From: Varroa destructor
Taxonomy: Eukaryota > Arthropoda > Arachnida > Mesostigmata > Varroidae
Direction of reading: 5' to 3'
Assembly: GCF_002443255.2 (NCBI RefSeq)
Contig: NW_019211455.1
Location: 40,095,449 to 40,159,448 of the forward strand
DNA: 64,000 nucleotides
Of the stretch, positions 39,128 through 50,600 are shown piece after piece. How positions within the stretch are numbered: position 1 is the first letter of the stretch; the number at the start of each line of letters is the position of its first letter. The position numbers and the translations under genes were made by a program. The notes beneath the pieces are model-generated. The model had not been told where the DNA came from, searched no databases, and saw only the letters and a program-made list of their open reading frames with translations.

Positions 39128-39562
39128 ATGGCCAGGTTTTCGGAAGGAATGACTCCGGTGAATGCGACAACAACACCAATAGCGCTGGCGCGGGACGACG
39201 TGGTGACGTTTCCTTATGACGTTATTATTCACCCCTTTACCCCCTTTCCCCAAGCTCTGACTTATGTAGTTATCAAAGGATTTGGCGTTGACTACATTGC
39301 ACCGGTTTTCTCTCTGTGGGTCCTTTTGCATCTTCTCTTTTTCTCCGTCAGCGAACAAGCTACAGATTCGGACCGTTCGCATGCTGTTTATTGGTGTGAT
39401 AAGCCGACGTATCTGAGGCCAAAATATGACCCCTTTCTATCATGTTTGGGCTTGGAGATGGTGCCAGCGTCACTATCGACAGTGTCAACCTTCTACAGAG
39501 TTGGCTTGAAAGGGACAGAAGCGCACTTTGAAGACCCTGCTGTAACGTCTTCTCTATACTAG
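39128..39562 (+). CDS. Unassigned open frame, possible small membrane protein
   Basis: An ATG-started frame of 144 residues (MARFSEGMTPVN...TSSLY), which is open further upstream to a TAG near 39040. It carries one clear hydrophobic stretch in mid-protein (APVFSLWVLLHLLFFSV), and the upstream extension is hydrophobic too. An AATAAA lies at 39661-39666, about 100 nt after the stop. It sits in a G+C-richer block 2 kb before the first recognised syndecan exon. No family is recognised. Codon pattern by eye is not clearly better than random, and an antisense frame overlaps it, so it may be chance. Confidence 0.22.
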   Translation: MARFSEGMTPVNATTTPIALARDDVVTFPYDVIIHPFTPFPQALTYVVIKGFGVDYIAPVFSLWVLLHLLFFSVSEQATDSDRSHAVYWCDKPTYLRPKYDPFLSCLGLEMVPASLSTVSTFYRVGLKGTEAHFEDPAVTSSLY

Positions 39563-39669
39563 CGCATCGCCAATGCATCTGTTGCAGCGGCCGTAAACTG
39601 CAGATCTTGTACGCGACTAAAGTCGGAGTTGATACTGTGATGGTTCTATAAGGTCTTTTAAATAAAGAT

Positions 39670-41593
39670 AATGAAATGAGGTGGCAAAGTCACGAAACGA
39701 AGTGTAATAACAGGTGAATATTTGATGAGGTGTGTCGAAGACTATGGAGTTGTTTAGTCTGTGGGCTGACAATGGCTAGGCGAAATCGTTCAGTGAAGAG
39801 TTAGAATCCTTTTCAGAAATTGTAAGTCTACGTTATTATAAAGGATAGATATATAAAACACATTTTCACGTCTAACCAGCAAGTGACGCTGCTGTGAAAA
39901 TTTTATTTTGGCCTGAACGGAAATCTAGCGGCGCCCGACACAGGCAGTTTTTTCTAATCTGTGGTCGAATATGTGCTTTGGTCGCATAGTAAAAATAAAT
40001 ACTATATATAATATTATGCATAAATAGTATATATAATATTATGCTTGCTATAACTTACCGAAAAATAACGTACTCCAGGGCCCTAATACCTCAGGAGGCT
40101 GTTCGATAAGAAGTCAATTTTTGTCGTGAAATAATAATCTATATCTATGGCAAGGTGCTCTAAGTAATGCTTATCAATTTTTTCTCGACGTTGAGAATAA
40201 AGCCTATTGGTACTTGAAGTAACCCACCAATCATGACGTTAGAGTTGCTTGCTTTAAGTTTTACCGATTTAAAATCATGTTGACGATTTTAGCAGATTGT
40301 TGTTAAGACCATTGCTGGTAAGACTCAATGCGTTTGCAACACACCGACGGGTTCTCATAGATAACTGTGTACATACAATTCTATCTGATACGGAATAACT
40401 GAACCATTTAATTAATTAACCATCATTAATTAAGCACTATCGGTGAAACAAATTGATATTTACAACTGGCGATCAAAAATAAATAGCAGAAAAATTCAGA
40501 CATGTTGAAGACTGATCGTGTAGTTATGCTGTCAGATTGAGAGTAATTGAGAGATTTGATTCCACCATACATCGCTTGCGTCGTTGGAAGAAGGCTGGCT
40601 GTACAGGTCTGTATAAAAACATCTGGGGCATTGTACAGATTAAAGTCGAAATATCTGTTTCTAAACCAGTAGAAAGAAATAGTTAATTATTATTTATTAT
40701 TGAAGCTCAGTTATAGAATTGGGTCTTCACCTTTAGTAGGAAGTTTTCCTGGCGACATATTTAATAAAACCAACGTGCTAAATAGCTAGCCGTGCAAATA
40801 TCACATGCGAAAGTTAATCTTTCCCAATTTACGTGATGCTGATTATTGAAATCAATCAAGTATACTCGCTATAATATTTTCTTATACTTTTTACTCTTAT
40901 TATTAGTATTATTATTAGCATAGAGGTCAGACGCGATGGGATGATTGGAGACCGCTGAAGATTTCTTTTGGCAGGTCACAGGAAAATTTCGGGCCACATT
41001 TATCGCCCTATGTATTTATGTAGTCTGCTAATTCAAATTTAGATTCAGTTCACGGTTTTTTTTTTTTATTATATTGTCTTTATGGTACAAATCTCAGAGC
41101 AAAAATATTGCTTGATTCATTTGCTGAGATCGATTGTCTGCTCCTTTCTACATCTGATTGACGACTGATACTGTGACTCGCATCAACTCTGCACTATTCA
41201 GCCACTGTCAATAGTAGAAGGAACCAACGTCTCGAATGGTCAGTTTGTGAGGGCTTCTATTTTCGCTAAATGGGGTATGTGGAGCTTTTTCGTTCACTTA
41301 ACTAGCTCACTTCCTTTTTAGCACTCGGCGGCGTTACGTTCTTGCTGTGCCTCTCTATATCTCGCTGCCGTCGCTGTGGGCGTTCAGGCTCTACGGCCAA
41401 ACAAGTCGTCTTTACTGTTATTATCATCGCTTTTCTATTATCAATTTGACGTGAATTTATTGAATCGCTGCGATGATTACCAGTGGTTCCTGTATGCGAT
41501 TTGACTGTGTGTAAACACTTCTTCATTAGAAGATCACATGAGCCCCACACTCACGCCTCTGTTTTTTTTTTGTTGTTTTTGGTATAATTTCAG
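39670..41593. other. A+T-rich sequence leading into syndecan exon A
   Basis: Presumed intron or promoter-proximal sequence. It contains the 25-nt tandem (39996-40045), a TAATTA-rich palindromic cluster (40407-40434), a T10 run near 41057, and the T-rich acceptor tract before 41594. Confidence 0.5.
39996..40045. repeat. Two tandem copies of a 25-nt A+T-rich unit
   Basis: Units 39996-40020 and 40021-40045 share TAAATA then TATATATAATATTATGC and differ at the base between (C or G) and at the last base. The unit contains self-complementary TATATA. It lies about 1.5 kb before syndecan exon A. Confidence 0.9.
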
Positions 41594-41692
41594 CAAATCG
41601 TTGGATCGGACGACGCAGCAAATGTAGGCCGCGATCTTGATCTCTATTTTCTCGACGATGAGGACTCCATGGATTCCCGCCAGTCACAACAG
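41594..41692 (+). CDS. Sdc: Syndecan exon A: acidic N-terminal ectodomain segment
   Basis: A 99-nt exon, phase 0 at both ends, coding 33 residues that start [12 protein letters not shown] and include [16 protein letters not shown]. The acceptor is strong: a T-rich tract over 41561-41591 ends in TTTCAG. The donor reads CAACAG then GTTATC, which has an intact GT but a weak position +4 to +6. The acidic, tyrosine-bearing run resembles the DLYIDDD-type acidic run near the N terminus of insect syndecans. The frame runs straight into exon B (phase 0). No Ser-Gly lies in this exon. A false exon is possible, because it is short and was found by splice signals and composition, but the phase agreement makes that unlikely. 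Confidence 0.75.
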
Positions 41693-44600
41693 GTTATCGT
41701 ACGTTTTCAACTGGAAAAGCATCATGCTCGATTGAATCACTAGTAGTGGTGATGCCCATAGTTGCGACGTTAGAAAATAACCCTTAGGATAATGCAATAC
41801 ATTTTCAAACAGTCAAAAGTTTCGTTTGCTAGGGAGAGCTAATATTTTCTTGGTGAAACTGATAGAATAATTTCGAAAAAATTGCGTTTATAACACGAAT
41901 TTTCAGGCGACACATCAATAATCATTAAATGCAGGCGTATAGATTAAAACTTACAATTAATAGTTGCAACGAGCAAAAAAAATATCACAAAAAGCTATAT
42001 ACGTACATATGATCGCGTAATGTTTACAAATTATTCTCTAACATACACACACGCTCATTTAACATTGGGAAATTATTGATATTTTCTCTTTAATATTTTT
42101 CTCATTTTTAACACATAATTTTTTAAAAATATATTATTAATTTAATATTTTCACTATGTGTGAGCTATAACTGTTACGACTTTATCCAATGGCAACAACG
42201 TACAAGATCGGAAGTTAAATCATCTAGACCAGTCTATCTGTATAAGACATAAATATTTCGAATTTACGTTTCCGTCGTGATAGGTAAGCTGGTGTATTCG
42301 CTTATTAAACAAAGGAACCTTCAGTGAGATGGAGTCTGTATCCGAAACAACACTAACAAAAGAGATTAAACAAAAACGTTAAAATTGCAACATCTATTTA
42401 ACAATGTACAATCCAAGAAGAACAAATCTCTACGTTTATAGAGATAAATAGAGTCAACCTCAGGCTATTTATCGACGTCGCTTCTATTTCGAAGTCCCAC
42501 AAAAGTCGCTTGGAAAATCTTTTGGGGGAAAAGAAGGTCGACGATCTTTGCCATATGCGCGTATAATAGAGATTTGTATAGATACGAGTAAATAACTTAG
42601 CTCTGGGCAGGGTCGTCATCTAGTGGTCCTAGACGAGATTATTACGAGCTGATTAGATCTCTGACCGAAGTCCTTGGCCGTGCCGTTCCTTTGCTCGTGT
42701 CTTAACCAGGTCATATCAGTTTAAATGGCGTGGCTCTTAGTTGGCCTTCGTTGCTCAGCAGCAACCAAGGCAGAAATGGTGGGTGCTAGTTTCCTGCCTG
42801 CTCAGTCAAACTGACTCGCAAAGGGGGTTGAGTGTTCATCGATATCCAGAGCTTGTACAGAAAGAAAGCCAGTGCCGAAGAAAACTGCCTGAGTCAAGCA
42901 TGGGTATCAAGGCTTTCCACTAGTGGTAGCTCTTTTCCTACTCCGTATCCCTTGTAGGATTTCTAGCACACTAAGATTATACATACTAGCAGAATTACTC
43001 GTTAACCATAGCTGTGAAGCGGGGCTCCAGACAGAGGCGTTCCTGTCTATTGCTAGCAATGCTGCTTTTAGCTGGATAAGTAACTCTGACCTTTAGATCT
43101 TCTCTTGTGAGAAGAAAGATAGAAACTGGCCTGGCAGCAGTGCCTAAACTCTCCAGGGCGTGCTTTATATAGCACAGCGCTGCAGTAGCGAGCGAGGCAG
43201 GGCAAGGTAGGACTCGGGAACTGACCAAGTAACCACCAGGACTGAAGGATTGCACAAGGAGAAGATAAAACCAGTGGAACAAGGAAGGCAGTATTGGAGT
43301 TCTAGGACCAATGCACTACCTCGATCTGGCTACTAACTGCTAACGTTTACAGCTTGCTAAGTCCACTGAGTTTACTAAGTCAGGAAAAAACAGAGAAAAA
43401 AAAAGCCTTTGCCAGGTAGACAGCGGAACGCCGAACGATACAAGGCCTGTTTGGCCTAGGCTTTTCGGCAGACTGGTCTTCTGCATCATTGCAGTTTAGC
43501 TGTGGAAGATAATCACTGATTATTCTCGTTTATTCTCGCTTGCGTGGCCAGCTACCGAACGCGCACGCGGCAGAGTAAAACCCAGACCTCAATAGGTTTT
43601 GTAGGCCCACCGGAGAAAAGTTCAGGTCGCTCGTTCTTGATCGGCAACTGTTAGCCCAATTTTGACTTTCGCCTGTGTACGAACGGCGTACAGTATACAG
43701 TTCTCGCCATGATACCTCTTTTCTTCCATTGAAGGCTCGATCACTTTGCAAAGACGCGTTGCTAATGCTTGACGTAGATATACACATCTATAGAAAAGAA
43801 ACGAGTCACTGTTTGCTCATCCGTTCTTTAGCCGTTCGGCAATGCGGTCCTGTATCGCTGGAAAGTAGGCGCAGTGATCCAGATCTAATTAGCAAACCAA
43901 TTGAATTCAGATGCGCGACGGACGGGCGAATCCACTAAGATAGCCAGCTCGGGGAAATAGCGATATTCGCCAAAAAGGCTTATTGGTAGCGTTAAACCCT
44001 TCCCATATAGTAACATGGAAATTTTGTGGATGTATAATATTCGATAGTATGTACAATAACTTTGGCGCGTACTTATACGCGCGTGTTGTATGCGCGCTAA
44101 GTACCAAAACCTTACATAGTAGGATTAGATCATCAGGTCAATTGTAATATCGTTTAACTTTTAATTTTATAGGGCAGTTATAACGATGGTTCAGTTAGAC
44201 AGTTGTACATAAGAGAGGCCATTGATATGAAAGAGCTCCTACCTGAAACCTACATACTAATATTTTCGTCGGCAGGCAGCGAAAACGATAATTTTACTGA
44301 AGAGCTTCCTGAAATGTCTCTCATCTAATCAGCTCGTTAATAGAGACTTTGATGGACTTGGATTATAGTGACTAGAAATAGAATAACACAAAGCTTAGGA
44401 GATCTCTCATGTGCCCTTTTACTTCACATCTCATTTTTATTATGTAAGCGTTGTCTTATTGGATGATTTGTTTCAAGGCGTCCCATAACTATCGTTACAA
44501 TATGATAATTAGAAACCAACGACATATGTTACACGAACATGTAATTCAACCAAAGAAACAAACAGTATATCAACAGAATGTATAGTCTGCTACACACTGG

Positions 44601-47600
44601 CCCTGTAATAACTTAAGTGACATTTAACGTGAGCCAAAGCGCGGTCAGTATTGACAATGTTAACACAGCGGTACGTACGTGTCAGTCACCGTGTGCTTTC
44701 CGAATACAAATCATCTGCACTAAATGCCTTAATACGTATTTATTCAAACCCCAATAAATACCCACTTAAGGCCTACACTTAACGTTAACTCGATCGATTC
44801 CCAATCCATGATCAAGTATCGGTGTTTAATTAAGTAGACTCAAATAGTCTCAAAGGAAATTTAAAGGATAACTAAAACAATTCTCTGAATGGTTCTCAAC
44901 TTATGATAGAGGCATTATTCAACTTTACGTGAACTTGACTTTTTTCGTACATAAAGTGGAATAGGAACAGATTTCATTAAGGAGCAGAAATTAGCAAATT
45001 GCCTTATCAAACTAAATGCACAGGACAAAGGATTCATATTTCGCAGCATGCAGTCGCTAATGTTGCTAGAAAGTTTAGCCAAAACCTCGCGCTGCCATCG
45101 TGTAAAATCGGTAACAGATATAAAAAAAAACTGTATTGCTAAATGGGGAGCTGCATGAGTCTCTCTATGAGGACTCTTCGAAGATAAGCTTATCTCGTAT
45201 AGTGTCTTCCTAAGCAGATTGAAAGACCATCCACTGTATCCGAAGTTACTCTTTACAACTGATTCAAACAAGTTGGATTCATGGGCAGTAGACCTGCCAA
45301 AAACCTCGAATGAAACGAGCCCATCTTTGTTAGGCAATATCAAAAATTAAATCATTGAAAACAGTCTGTTTCCCAGAAAAATCTCATTAGGGAATTTTCT
45401 GAAAAATCGAGCGTTATGCCTCTAAACGAGTTGACGAACGATTTTCGAAAACTGGCCCATAACCGAAACCCATATTCTAACTGGGAAAAGTTATACTGAA
45501 ATGGCAAAGGCACTCGAATGATACGTTTCACAGCAGTAGTAGTAGTAAAACAGCAGAAACATGTTGAAGTTACCGAGAGGTTACGCCGGTTCATTGGGAA
45601 TGACTACGTCCTCATATATGGTATAATGCCTTGTCACAAAGCTTAGCGCACCTCTGCGCTATTCGCTACCAATGACGACCAAGCGTTGCCGTGGCCTGGT
45701 AATTCAGCAAACTTCAGTCTCACGAAGGATGTCTAAAATATCACAAAATCACGTGTTTGGAAACAGGATATAGTATATGTTCCTATATTCGTGAAAAAAT
45801 ATCAACGTATGGTAATGGAATCCACTCATAGCTGAGGCAGTGAAAAGCTGTAGACGATGTACCTTAGTTCATTTAATATACCACCCACTGACTATATATA
45901 TATATATAAGTAGAACAGAAACCACTTGCCAATTTGAGAGTCTTCATTTTACATCTGTAAGCATAACAGGAGACTGTAAAATAAGAAGTAAGGATAAACA
46001 AGTTCGGTCAAGGCTTTCAAACTGTAACGATACTTTTCCAAATTTTTAAATTATTTTTGCCCCGCCATATATATTTATTTATATAAATATGTATCACCGG
46101 TTTGAGAAACCATGTCTCTGTTCTTTTTGCAGGGTGGCAGTCACCATGTCAGTAAACGCGATGCAACGGCGGGTACTGGCTTCGGAGTTCGAAAGTCCTC
46201 ATCCAGAAGCGGCGCTGGTGCCGGTAACAGCAGTAAACGGAAGGAGCTAACAATTGCTGAGTCGCTAATGGGCTCTGGCGATTCGGAGGATAGTGAAGAA
46301 CAGGAGAGTACTGAGCACGGTCGCCATTCGAAGATCTCAGTACCGTCGCAACCTCACTCGAGCGACGATGAAAATGACGAGGACATCGAAGGTTCGGGGG
46401 ACATGTTCAAGCCGCACAGCAAACCCAAGGCCACAGGCACAACAAAACGACCAGGCCACGTCAACGGGCCCCCGCCTCTGCGCGAAGACACGGACTCAAG
46501 TCATACGGGACAGCTTGGCGGCGGTGGTCACAGCACATCAACGGAAATCCCAACCAGCACCTCTACTTTGTCGTCAACGACGACATGGTCAAGCACCTCG
46601 TCAAGCGTTCCAATATCATCGACGCGGCGGCCTCTGATTGCTCCGGCGAGCACTACGTCGATGCCGGAAGACGACGAGGATTCTGAGGACGAAGGTGACT
46701 ATGAGGGATCTGGCACGAGCGAACTGTCTGCTGGAAAGGCCACGGGACATATTTCCGCTGGAGGTGGCGTGTTCTCTAGCAAAGATAGAAACCGCAAGAA
46801 ACAGGAGGAGTCAACGGATGACAGCTCCTCGAAGTCCATTGCTGAAGACCCTGAGGAATACTACGACGAAGATGAAAATGAAGACAGCGACCTCGATGAA
46901 ACAGGTGGGTGATAACATGATGAAGTGATAACAGAAAAATAGAGCGGTGGATATGCTATTTGACGATGCGGTTTCATGTTACTAATGAATATGAAATATA
47001 CACGTATACATGAAAACTTGTCCCTTTTCCAATATTTTTTTAATACAAATAAAAATAATTATCCTTTATTGCTGTCACTTCGCTAAATAGCTACTATCAA
47101 TTATTCTTACTGCACTATAATCAACTAGCACTGTTCAACATGTTATGTACCTTTCTCTTCATGTCACGTCATACCAGCGTCCCCTTTCAAGCCTCACTCA
47201 GCTGAATTATCTCAATGAATACAGTGGCGATCTCACTAACATGCTTATTCGATTCTTTTCTTGTCTGTACTAGCCTACCTACACGGTAATCCGAACTCGT
47301 TAGTTTAAATTATGCTTTCAAACCTAGCCACATCCTCCAAGTGAGCAAAAGCTTAACCTGTGCAGTGCTATGGCTTGTAGCTACCAGTGCTTCAATTGTC
47401 TGCTTCAACGAAGCTTCGGTCACAACAAATGTTTGTCAAAGGATATGGTGAAGTGCAACCTCCAGCTGTGTAACCGTTCAACAAACCACAATCTTTCTTC
47501 TGTATAGATTGAACCGACAAAGCGCTTCTTATTCACTGCCACGATGCCTATACGGCCTTGCGCGTAATAATAGCCTTGCTGAATCTAACGACATTTGACG

Positions 47601-50600
47601 TCGACCCCCCCCCCCCTCCACCATGAAGCGTAAAACGAGCAAAGTCTCTACGTTGGAGTACATTGGCTTTCTTCGTTTGGGTGGAATGCTGTATGTATCC
47701 ACGCTCCCTTCGAGTCCAATTCCTTCGATGATTTGGGACGCCTGGGGTAGGGACTCCTGGCTAGGGAAAAAGTTATTCGAGGAATACGCGATAGGGCAGC
47801 CAGCAACGGTTCTGATAAAGGGAAAGGGGAGAGGAATAGGATGCCTACCAATTTGTTCAATGGTGCTGCACCTTACTAGTGGTTCAACTTTTCCCCTATG
47901 GAGTGCTTGATATAAATTTAGTAGCCCCGAAGGGGCCATTGCTTTCTGAGCGTTAATGCCATTGAACATGGTTTTGTCAGCGGATGCAGCTTGAGCTGTA
48001 GATTTGCGTTACCAAGATCCTTCGGCATCAGGTCCAGAATCGGTATTGCTACAAGTCGGGCCGAGGCCCACAGCTACAATGCATGAGCGAATGCAGCCGG
48101 CTACTCTAGGATTGTACAGTAACATACACCGATGCGAGCTTCTGACAAGACAAAAATTGCTGGTCACTAAAGGTAGAGGAAATGGAGTCCGAAAAAACCA
48201 GCCGAGACCAACATTTTTAAAGCTCAATCCACGAAGAATGGAAGATGGACCGAATCTTTACGAGTAATGCACCACCTATCGAGCGTTGCTTGGTGCGATA
48301 AACATCGCTATTCCAAATTTTTTTTTGTTAGCTTTTTTCCTCATTCTTGTAAATCACCCTAAAGCGGCCTGCCAAGTCCCACAGTGATAATGTCTTCTCC
48401 TGAGGATCTCTCTTAGGACCGTAGAACCGTGAGGGTAGTCGTTGCCCTCCGTGAACGCAGAAAAACTGGCTCGGGAGTCATAGCTGATGTTCTATTTGTG
48501 CTCGCCGTCGTTTTCGTCTTCTTCCTCCGCTGATAGCTAGCCTTCTCCTCGCCCCTGATTTTTTTGATAATGTCTAAGGGATCTAATGAGTTGTCCGAAG
48601 TAATAGCTCTGCTCCATCGCTGTCCCTGGCTTTTATAGACCCCTACGGAAGGACCGTATGCTATTCGCATAGCATTCATTTGAACTAAAAGTGAGGACAA
48701 TGGTAGTAGAAGCGTTACTCGTTCCTTCCGCCAAACGAGATTAAATAAGGAGGTGTTGTTGCTCGCCAAAGAAACGGGTGAAAAGGGACCGAATAGCAAT
48801 TTTGTGTCTGTGTATATAGGAAAAGAGGCATGCTTGAAAGGAAGGCGAAAGGAAACACTAATAGGGAAACACTCAGACACAGTTACTTAGAAATAATGAA
48901 CTGGACCATTTGAGCACTAGCATATTCGAATACTATGCATGCAGGCAGGTCTGGGAGTATTAGGTGAATGAGAATTATCAGACTTCCTCAGTTCCCCTGC
49001 AGCGGATGCGAGCAGGGCCATGGCTTCGTGGCGGAACATTTCGTGCATTTGTAGGCAAATGAGCTCTGTCGGTAATTACAGAGGAATTTCAGCGTAAATA
49101 ATTCAGGACTATTGTATAGAGCTATGACTATTCAATCGAGTCGATTTCGCAATATTGGATATTTCGTATAGTATAATGACATGTTTCTTAATGGACCCAT
49201 CTTAGTCATCGTAGAAATCGTCGTGCAGTAGTTTAACTTATTTTGATGATGAATCGAGTTGACTGAATAAAGAATCTGTTTACTTGGCGTATGCAAAAAC
49301 AATATAGGAAATTCAACCGCTATGTCTTAAAGGCTTCTTAACTACGGCTTGCGCTGTGTACTGTAAACATATTTCCTTCGAAAATAATTTCACTTACCTG
49401 CTTCCTGGCCCAAGGTAAGTTGAATTAAAATAAGTTAAAACAAATACGGTTATTTATCCTAACAATTCTTTCGATAAAGCGGCGACGGTGGTAAATCTTC
49501 TTCTTCTGCTTTCCAATATACGTCACTGTTTTCCCGTCGAGTTTGTCTTCCTGTCGTCATAAGTCATGTCCCTCAAAGTTGAAATCCACTAATGTACCAA
49601 GCATTTGGTTTTGCTCCATTATTTTGCAAGACCTTACGACATACCGCGTATACGTAGCGCTTTACTCCTAAGGGCAACTCCTTGGGTGTACCGTCACCCT
49701 AGGGATCTTAGGTTTGTCAACGCAAACACTTCAGCTTCGTGTAGCCTAAGTGCGAAGAGCCTTATGTTGACAGCTGTCCATCCAAACAAACTAATTAAGA
49801 GGGGTCCTCAACCATCCCGACGTTCTTGCCTAACTAACTGAAGACTACGATGCTGCCCCTAATACCTCGTCCATTGGTAGCCTCATAATTCGATAACTCT
49901 CCCACTTTTCTGTGGCTTTAAACCGCCACAGCCCGCTTCTTCGTTTCGTCGACATGCTGAGATAGAGGCCGCGCATTATGTTCGTTTCTACGAAGGAAAC
50001 TCTTTATGTTGGTAGGTTTGCCTCTTATTGGGAAAGTCTGATTGGATCTCAATAGGTCCACCGTGTCCAGCTATAAGGTACTATTAATTCGTGCGAGCCG
50101 TTGCCAATAGTATTTAGAGGAAATGGGTTCGTAACCGAAATGACATTTGGCTTTTGCTAAAATGACACGCTAAGGCTACTGCGAATAACTAAAGGCATTT
50201 TTGTAACAAGGGCCACCCTGTTCATTCTGCTTGCGGCAGTTAAATAGTTCATTGTGCTACTGATCTATGAAACTACGGTACTTTAGGAAGATAATGAAAA
50301 CATAAAAGGACTAGATAAAGTTAAAGCTTACCGTTACGTTAGGAAACATTAACAAACGCTTATGTATATGCCAATAATTTAATCATATCACCGCGCGGAT
50401 ATCTCTTAACAGATATCTAACACTGTAGAACGAGCTCCTTATCGAGTATCTCAAGCAGTGCATAACGTTAAACAAATATTGCACAGATTATACAAACTCA
50501 ATTATATTTATAAGTTATGCAAACTCTTCAATACATACGCATGGAATTTGTACATAGTGGTCACTTGCCCCCATACTTTCGTTCACTATGGTTATGCGGT

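Larger units (their letters stand above)
41693..46132 (+). other. Syndecan intron between exons A and B (4440 nt)
   Basis: A phase 0 intron. It contains a very A+T-rich stretch (42060-42165), a (TA)n run at 45892-45909, a short GCGCGTA hairpin (44065-44082) and G+C-richer sequence around 43.0-43.9 kb. It also holds unassigned minus-strand open frames at 44915-45594 (listed separately). I see no further + strand exon, and none is needed for the phases. Confidence 0.75.

Noticed and set aside
46112..46132. ATG at 46112 as the syndecan start (MSLFFLQ)
   Set aside because: These codons are the pyrimidine tract and CAG of the acceptor. The phase match with exon A makes this an intron end.
46293..46928. 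Arg- and Met-rich + strand frames overlapping exon B
   Set aside because: Other-phase readings of the syndecan exon; they lack matched splice sites and family features.
47529..48880. Overlapping frames on both strands in the syndecan B-C intron (95-155 codons)
   Set aside because: No domain, no splice context, antisense pairs of similar length, and a C12 run interrupts the region.
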